A DNA stretch of 44,181 nt from Massilia psychrophila (GTDB lineage: Bacteria; Pseudomonadota; Gammaproteobacteria; Burkholderiales; Burkholderiaceae_D): positions 1-44,181 of the forward strand of contig NZ_PDOB01000035.1 in the NCBI RefSeq assembly GCF_002760665.1, given 5' to 3'. A program made the position numbers and the translations under genes. Positions 41,250-44,181 of the stretch are shown in pieces (the stretch's first letter is position 1; the number at the start of each line of letters is the position of its first letter). Under the pieces are notes generated by a model. It saw only the letters and a list, made by a program, of their open reading frames with translations. It searched no databases and was not told the origin of the DNA.

Positions 41250-41957
41250 ATGCTCAGCGCACTAACAAAAATCCAGTCACGTCCCGATCTGGTCGACGAA
41301 GTCTATAAATCGCTGCTGGACGCCATCAGCGACGGCTCTCTTGCGCCCGGTACGCGCATCACGCAAGAAGAGATTGCCGAGAGCATGGCCGTGTCGCGTT
41401 CGCCGGTGTTGCAAGCCCTGCGCTTGCTGAAGAAGGATGGATTGGTGCAGGACGCACCCGGCCGCGGCATCGTGATCGCCGACATGGACGCCCAATGGAT
41501 CGGCAACCTGTACCAGGTGCGGGGCGCACTTGACGCACTGGGTGCGCGCCTGGCGGCAGCGCGGAAAATCGACATCGGGACGGAGATCATCGCCGCCGGG
41601 CGCCTGGCGGTGCGCGGCAAGGATGTAAAGGCCATGATCGAAGCGGATATTGCCTTTCATGGCGCGATCTACCAGGCCTCCGGCAATTCGTTGATTGTAG
41701 CAACGACCCAAGTGCACTGGGCCCATCTGCGGCGTGTCATGGGTGCGGCGCTGCAGTCACCCGAGCGGCGCGAATCGATCTGGGATGATCACGAAGCCAT
41801 TGCCGATGCGATTGCCGCCGGCCAGGTCGAGCTCGCTGGTGAACTGTGCGAACGCCATGCCAATTTCGCACGCGAGAACCTGATGGCGCGCATGCAGGAA
41901 CTCAAGCCCGAGCCGATTGCCGTGCCCCGGCGCAAAACGCCATGGCAAGAGGGCTGA
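41250..41957 (+). CDS. GntR/FadR-subfamily transcriptional regulator
   Basis: 235 aa. Winged helix-turn-helix in residues about 10-75 (TQEEIAESMAVSRSPVLQAL, then LVQDAPGRGI), followed by an all-helical FCD ligand domain with the metal-site pattern DIAFH...HWAHLRR...DHEAI...HAN. GGAGG precedes ATG 41250. Divergent from the Rieske operon and separated by the ilvC remnant and GTATAC sites, so it is the likely repressor/inducer-sensor of the island. An upstream open frame to 40866 is not needed. Confidence 0.92.
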   Translation: MLSALTKIQSRPDLVDEVYKSLLDAISDGSLAPGTRITQEEIAESMAVSRSPVLQALRLLKKDGLVQDAPGRGIVIADMDAQWIGNLYQVRGALDALGARLAAARKIDIGTEIIAAGRLAVRGKDVKAMIEADIAFHGAIYQASGNSLIVATTQVHWAHLRRVMGAALQSPERRESIWDDHEAIADAIAAGQVELAGELCERHANFARENLMARMQELKPEPIAVPRRKTPWQEG

Positions 41958-42085
41958 TTGTTGGCCGTTACTGCATGTACGACATCAATCTCGACAGTGT
42001 GACGAGCGGCCACAGTGTCGGTCGACGAAGGACGTATGCACAGCTTGGCCCTTGCGAATCATGTGCATGAGCTCGACGCCGGCCA

Positions 42086-42115
42086 GAACGGAACGGAACG
42101 GAACGGAACGGAACG
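42086..42115. repeat. GAACG pentanucleotide repeat (six copies)
   Basis: Six perfect tandem GAACG units in the non-coding stretch 41958-42260, which holds no supported gene. A pentamer repeat can slip in length by five and so is not codon-neutral. Confidence 0.85.
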
Positions 42116-42160
42116 GGCAGCGTGGTACGCTTTGAAGTTCAACACCGGCTTGGTCACCCG

Positions 42161-42256
42161 CTTAGCGCCTATTCTTATTGAGGCAATTTTAAGGTCATTG
42201 TCCCGTCTAAGCTTGCTTTAAGGAGGCGAAAATGGCCAATAAGAATAGGCTCTAAG
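42161..42256. repeat. Near-perfect 20-bp inverted repeats bounding a 56-bp loop
   Basis: CTTAGCGCCTATTCTTATTG (42161-42180) and its complement CAATAAGAATAGGCTCTAAG (42237-42256) differ at one position. The loop contains AAGGAGGCGAAA then ATG GCC AAT AAG AAT AGG CTC TAA, a seven-codon ORF (MANKNRL) whose coding part lies in the right arm. The element ends 4 bp before the kdpE stop. No transposase sequence inside. Confidence 0.85.
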
Positions 42257-42260
42257 TACC

Positions 42261-42962
42261 TCAGGTCGCCACGGTCAGCAGCCGGTATCCCACCCCCGTT
42301 TCAGTCAGCAGGTACCGCGGCTGGGCCGGATCGTCCTCGAGCTTGTGGCGCAAGTGGCCCATGTAAATCAGCAAATAGTGTCCATCTTCGGCATGCGACG
42401 GCCCCCAAACGGAGCGCAGCAACTGGGGATTGGTCAGAACCCGGCCGGCACTTGCTACCATGACCGCCAGCAGGCGATATTCGGTTGGCGTCAGATGTAC
42501 ACTGGCGCCGCCTTTTGAAACGCGCCGGTCCTTCAGGTCGACGCTCACATCGCCGAATCGGACCTGGCCGGCATTGTCGATTCCCGGCTGCCGCTGGCGA
42601 CGGATCGTCGCCCTCACCCGGGCTTGCAGTTCACCTACGCTAAACGGTTTGGTCAGATAATCGTCGGCACCGGCGTCGAGCGCGGCGATCTTGTGAGCTT
42701 CACCCGTTCGGGCCGAAAGCACAATGACGGGAACAGTCGACCATTTGCGAATATCGTTAAGAAAATCGATGCCGTCGCCGTCCGGCAAACCCAAGTCGAG
42801 AATGATCAGATCCGGACTGCGGGTGCCGGCGTCGCTCAGGCCGCGCTGGACGGTGGCGGCCTCGTGGACGTGCCAACCTTCTTCTTCAAGGGCGGCACGT
42901 ACAAAGCGTCGAATTTGCGGTTCGTCTTCTACCAGCAATGCAAGCGGTGCAAGTTCGCTCAT
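42261..42962 (-). CDS. kdpE: KdpE-like response regulator
   Basis: 233 aa. Receiver with VEDE (11-14), D56 in LIILDLGLPDGDG, and T/K switch residues in VLSARTGE and LTKPF; a winged-helix DNA-binding domain with TPTEYRLLAVMVASAGRVLT and a C-terminal GVGYRL. ATGA overlap with kdpD. The KdpE identity comes from the KdpD-type partner. The kdpFABC genes are not in the window. With kdpD broken its phosphorylation is probably lost. Confidence 0.88.
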   Translation of the reverse strand: MSELAPLALLVEDEPQIRRFVRAALEEEGWHVHEAATVQRGLSDAGTRSPDLIILDLGLPDGDGIDFLNDIRKWSTVPVIVLSARTGEAHKIAALDAGADDYLTKPFSVGELQARVRATIRRQRQPGIDNAGQVRFGDVSVDLKDRRVSKGGASVHLTPTEYRLLAVMVASAGRVLTNPQLLRSVWGPSHAEDGHYLLIYMGHLRHKLEDDPAQPRYLLTETGVGYRLLTVAT

Positions 42963-43938
42963 ACAGTGTTCCGTGTGTCCATGTCGAGATCGGGCGTTGA
43001 AGGCGGCTGCCCCAAGGGAAGCGTGATGATGAATGCGGCGCCGCCAAGATCGGATCGGGCGTAACTGATCCTGCCGCCGTGCGCCTCGACGATGGCGCGA
43101 CAGATCGCCAGGCCGAGGCCAACGCCGCTCCGTGCAGACTCGCGCTCGCCGCGTGTAAATTTTTCGAACATTTCTTCTTCCCGCCCTGGGGCGACGCCCG
43201 GGCCATTGTCAGCGATCGTCAACCTCACCCACGGTCCACGAAGGGCGGCGCAGATGTCGATGCTGGACCCCGGCACGGTATATTTCGCGGCATTTTCGAG
43301 CAGGCTGCACAATACCCGCTCCAGCAGGACAGCGTCGAAGCGTATCAGCGGCAAATCAACCGGGATGCTGGTTGTCACGATATGGTTGCTGAGCGACGAT
43401 GAAGTCAGGCGCAGCGCGGTGCCAACCGCCTCTTCGAGAACCTGCCATTCCAGTTGCAGCTTGACCTCGCCACTTTGCAGGCGCGCCATGTCCAGCAAAT
43501 TGGCCACCAGGGCACTCATGCGCAGCGCCTCGCCATGCAGCGCATGCGCCATGTTCAATTGGGCCACCGGCAGCACCGGTTTTGAGCGCGTCAGCGATTC
43601 GGACAAGCCGACCAGCAAGGTGAGCGGCGTACGCAGGTCGTGCGAGAGCGCAGCGAGCAGCGAATTTCGAAGGCGCTCCGTCTCCATGCTGACCAGGGCG
43701 CCTTGGGCGACGTCGATGTAATGCACGCGCTCGAGCGCGATCGCGGCCAGCGCCGCGAAAGTATCGAGTTGCTAGCGCTGTTCGGGAATCAGGATCCAGC
43801 GCTGCTGTTCAGGCTCGATGGCCAGCACGCCGCGCGTACGCATCGGGGCGACCAAGGGCAGGTAAAAAAACGGACTGGCCGGCAAGGTGGGTTCTGTCGC
43901 GTTAGCCAGACCATGGTTGCTGATCAGGTAGACTATGA
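42959..43938 (-). pseudogene. kdpD: kdpD sensor kinase, 3' remnant with in-frame stop
   Basis: The C-terminal kinase part is intact from LERVHYIDVAQGALVSME through H-box SHDLRTPLTLL, LLENAAKYT, DNGPGVAPG and GVGLGLAICRAI. Upstream the same frame continues (LPASPFFYLPLVAPMRTRGV, then LAIEPEQQRWIL) but is interrupted by TAG at 43772-43774, where Gln or Arg is expected. Similarity fades near 43900-43940, just where an IS6-like transposase begins on the other strand. The large N-terminal KdpD and USP domains are absent. Confidence 0.85.
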
Positions 43939-43962
43939 CGCCCGGATATTGGATGAATCGAG

Positions 43963-44181
43963 ATGCTCAACTTCAAAGGGATGCGCTTCCCGATCGACGT
44001 GATCCTGGTTTGCATCCGCTGGTACGTGGCTTACCCGTTGAGCTACCGGCACCTCGCCCGGTTGGCACCAGCTGGCGCATGGATGAAACCTACATCAAGG
44101 TCAAGGGCATCTGGAAATACCTCTATCGCGCTGTCGACAAGCAGGGAAAGACCGTCGACTTCTGCTGACCGCAAAGCGCGA
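43963..44181 (+). pseudogene. IS6-family transposase, degenerate, running off the window
   Basis: The start MLNFKGMRFPIDVILVCIRW and YVAYPLSYRHLARL matches the N-terminus of IS6/IS26-type DDE transposases. It then jumps, with a frameshift, to KPVGTSWRMDETYIKVKG and KYLYRAVDKQGKTVDF, so the segment between YRHL and WRMDE (about 40 codons, including the HTH) is deleted. A further missing base before CTGCTGACCGCAAAG shifts the frame again; in register it reads LLTAKR. The element is inactive. A GGTTCTGTCGC sequence at 43890-43900 resembles an IS6-family end. Confidence 0.8.

Noticed and set aside
42161-42256. Rho-independent terminator for kdpE
   Set aside because: Stem arms are long but the loop is 56 bases and no T-run follows on the kdpE strand.
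1-44181. tRNA, rRNA and CRISPR arrays
   Set aside because: None could be recognised on either strand by eye; a tRNAscan and CRISPR search would be needed to exclude small ones.

Overview
The window is high-GC DNA that reads as a beta-proteobacterium of the Oxalobacteraceae (Massilia / Duganella / Janthinobacterium type). I infer this from codon use, from Gram-negative markers (lipid A modification genes, a porin remnant, type VI secretion genes), and from the mix of a YXWGXW-repeat protein, psd, OYE and phthalate-type oxygenase genes. No database was searched.

Layout. (1) 1-11070, minus strand: a compact block of seven genes encoding a very large atypical penicillin-binding protein, two unrecognised proteins (422 and 196 aa), a 357-aa SPFH-like protein, a 333-aa protein with a duplicated Lon-protease-like domain, a zinc ribbon/SPFH/coiled-coil/zinc ribbon protein of 718 aa, and a Ser/Thr kinase with a SHOCT-like head that runs off the left edge. 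The last six are closely packed (two ATGA overlaps, small gaps). I recognise no named system with this gene set; it is the best candidate here for an undescribed one. (2) 11287-17338: small exported proteins, an RNase H-like protein, phosphatidylserine decarboxylase, a LysR regulator divergent from azoreductase and pirin, and a hypothetical gene. (3) 17319-18473: an acyltransferase. (4) 18519-20253: a lower-GC cassette (Hcp, amidase effector, exported presumed immunity protein) framed by a perfect 17-bp direct repeat; the first two genes each carry a one-G insertion. (5) 20297-25058: an AstE/AspA-like hydrolase, then a minus-strand envelope operon (GT2, GT39/ArnT-like, PAP2, LAB_N). (6) 25262-29030: a decayed solute-binding protein gene, an SMR exporter, a DMT transporter, an ArsR regulator with operator, an old yellow enzyme, and an SRPBCC remnant. 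(7) 29201-35686: M1 aminopeptidase, a cysteine-rich protein, a QseBC-like two-component pair and a membrane protein. (8) 35690-41957: an aromatic-acid catabolic island (Rieske oxygenase, its reductase, class II aldolase/decarboxylase, MFS transporter) with a divergent GntR regulator and repeated GTATAC sites, bounded by a 5' porin remnant on one side and an ilvC 3' remnant on the other. (9) 42086-44181: a pentanucleotide repeat, a 96-bp near-perfect inverted repeat carrying a 7-codon leader-like ORF, kdpE, a broken kdpD, and a degenerate IS6-family transposase that runs off the right edge.

Working together: the kinase block may be an envelope-sensing or conflict module, with the PBP in the periplasm and the SPFH, protease-like and kinase proteins in the cytoplasm. 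The GT2/GT39/PAP2/LAB_N genes probably decorate lipid A or another lipid-linked glycan. The island probably takes up a phthalate-like acid, hydroxylates it and decarboxylates it under GntR control. Remnants (porin, ilvC, SRPBCC, SBP, kdpD, IS6) show that the right half has been repeatedly rearranged.
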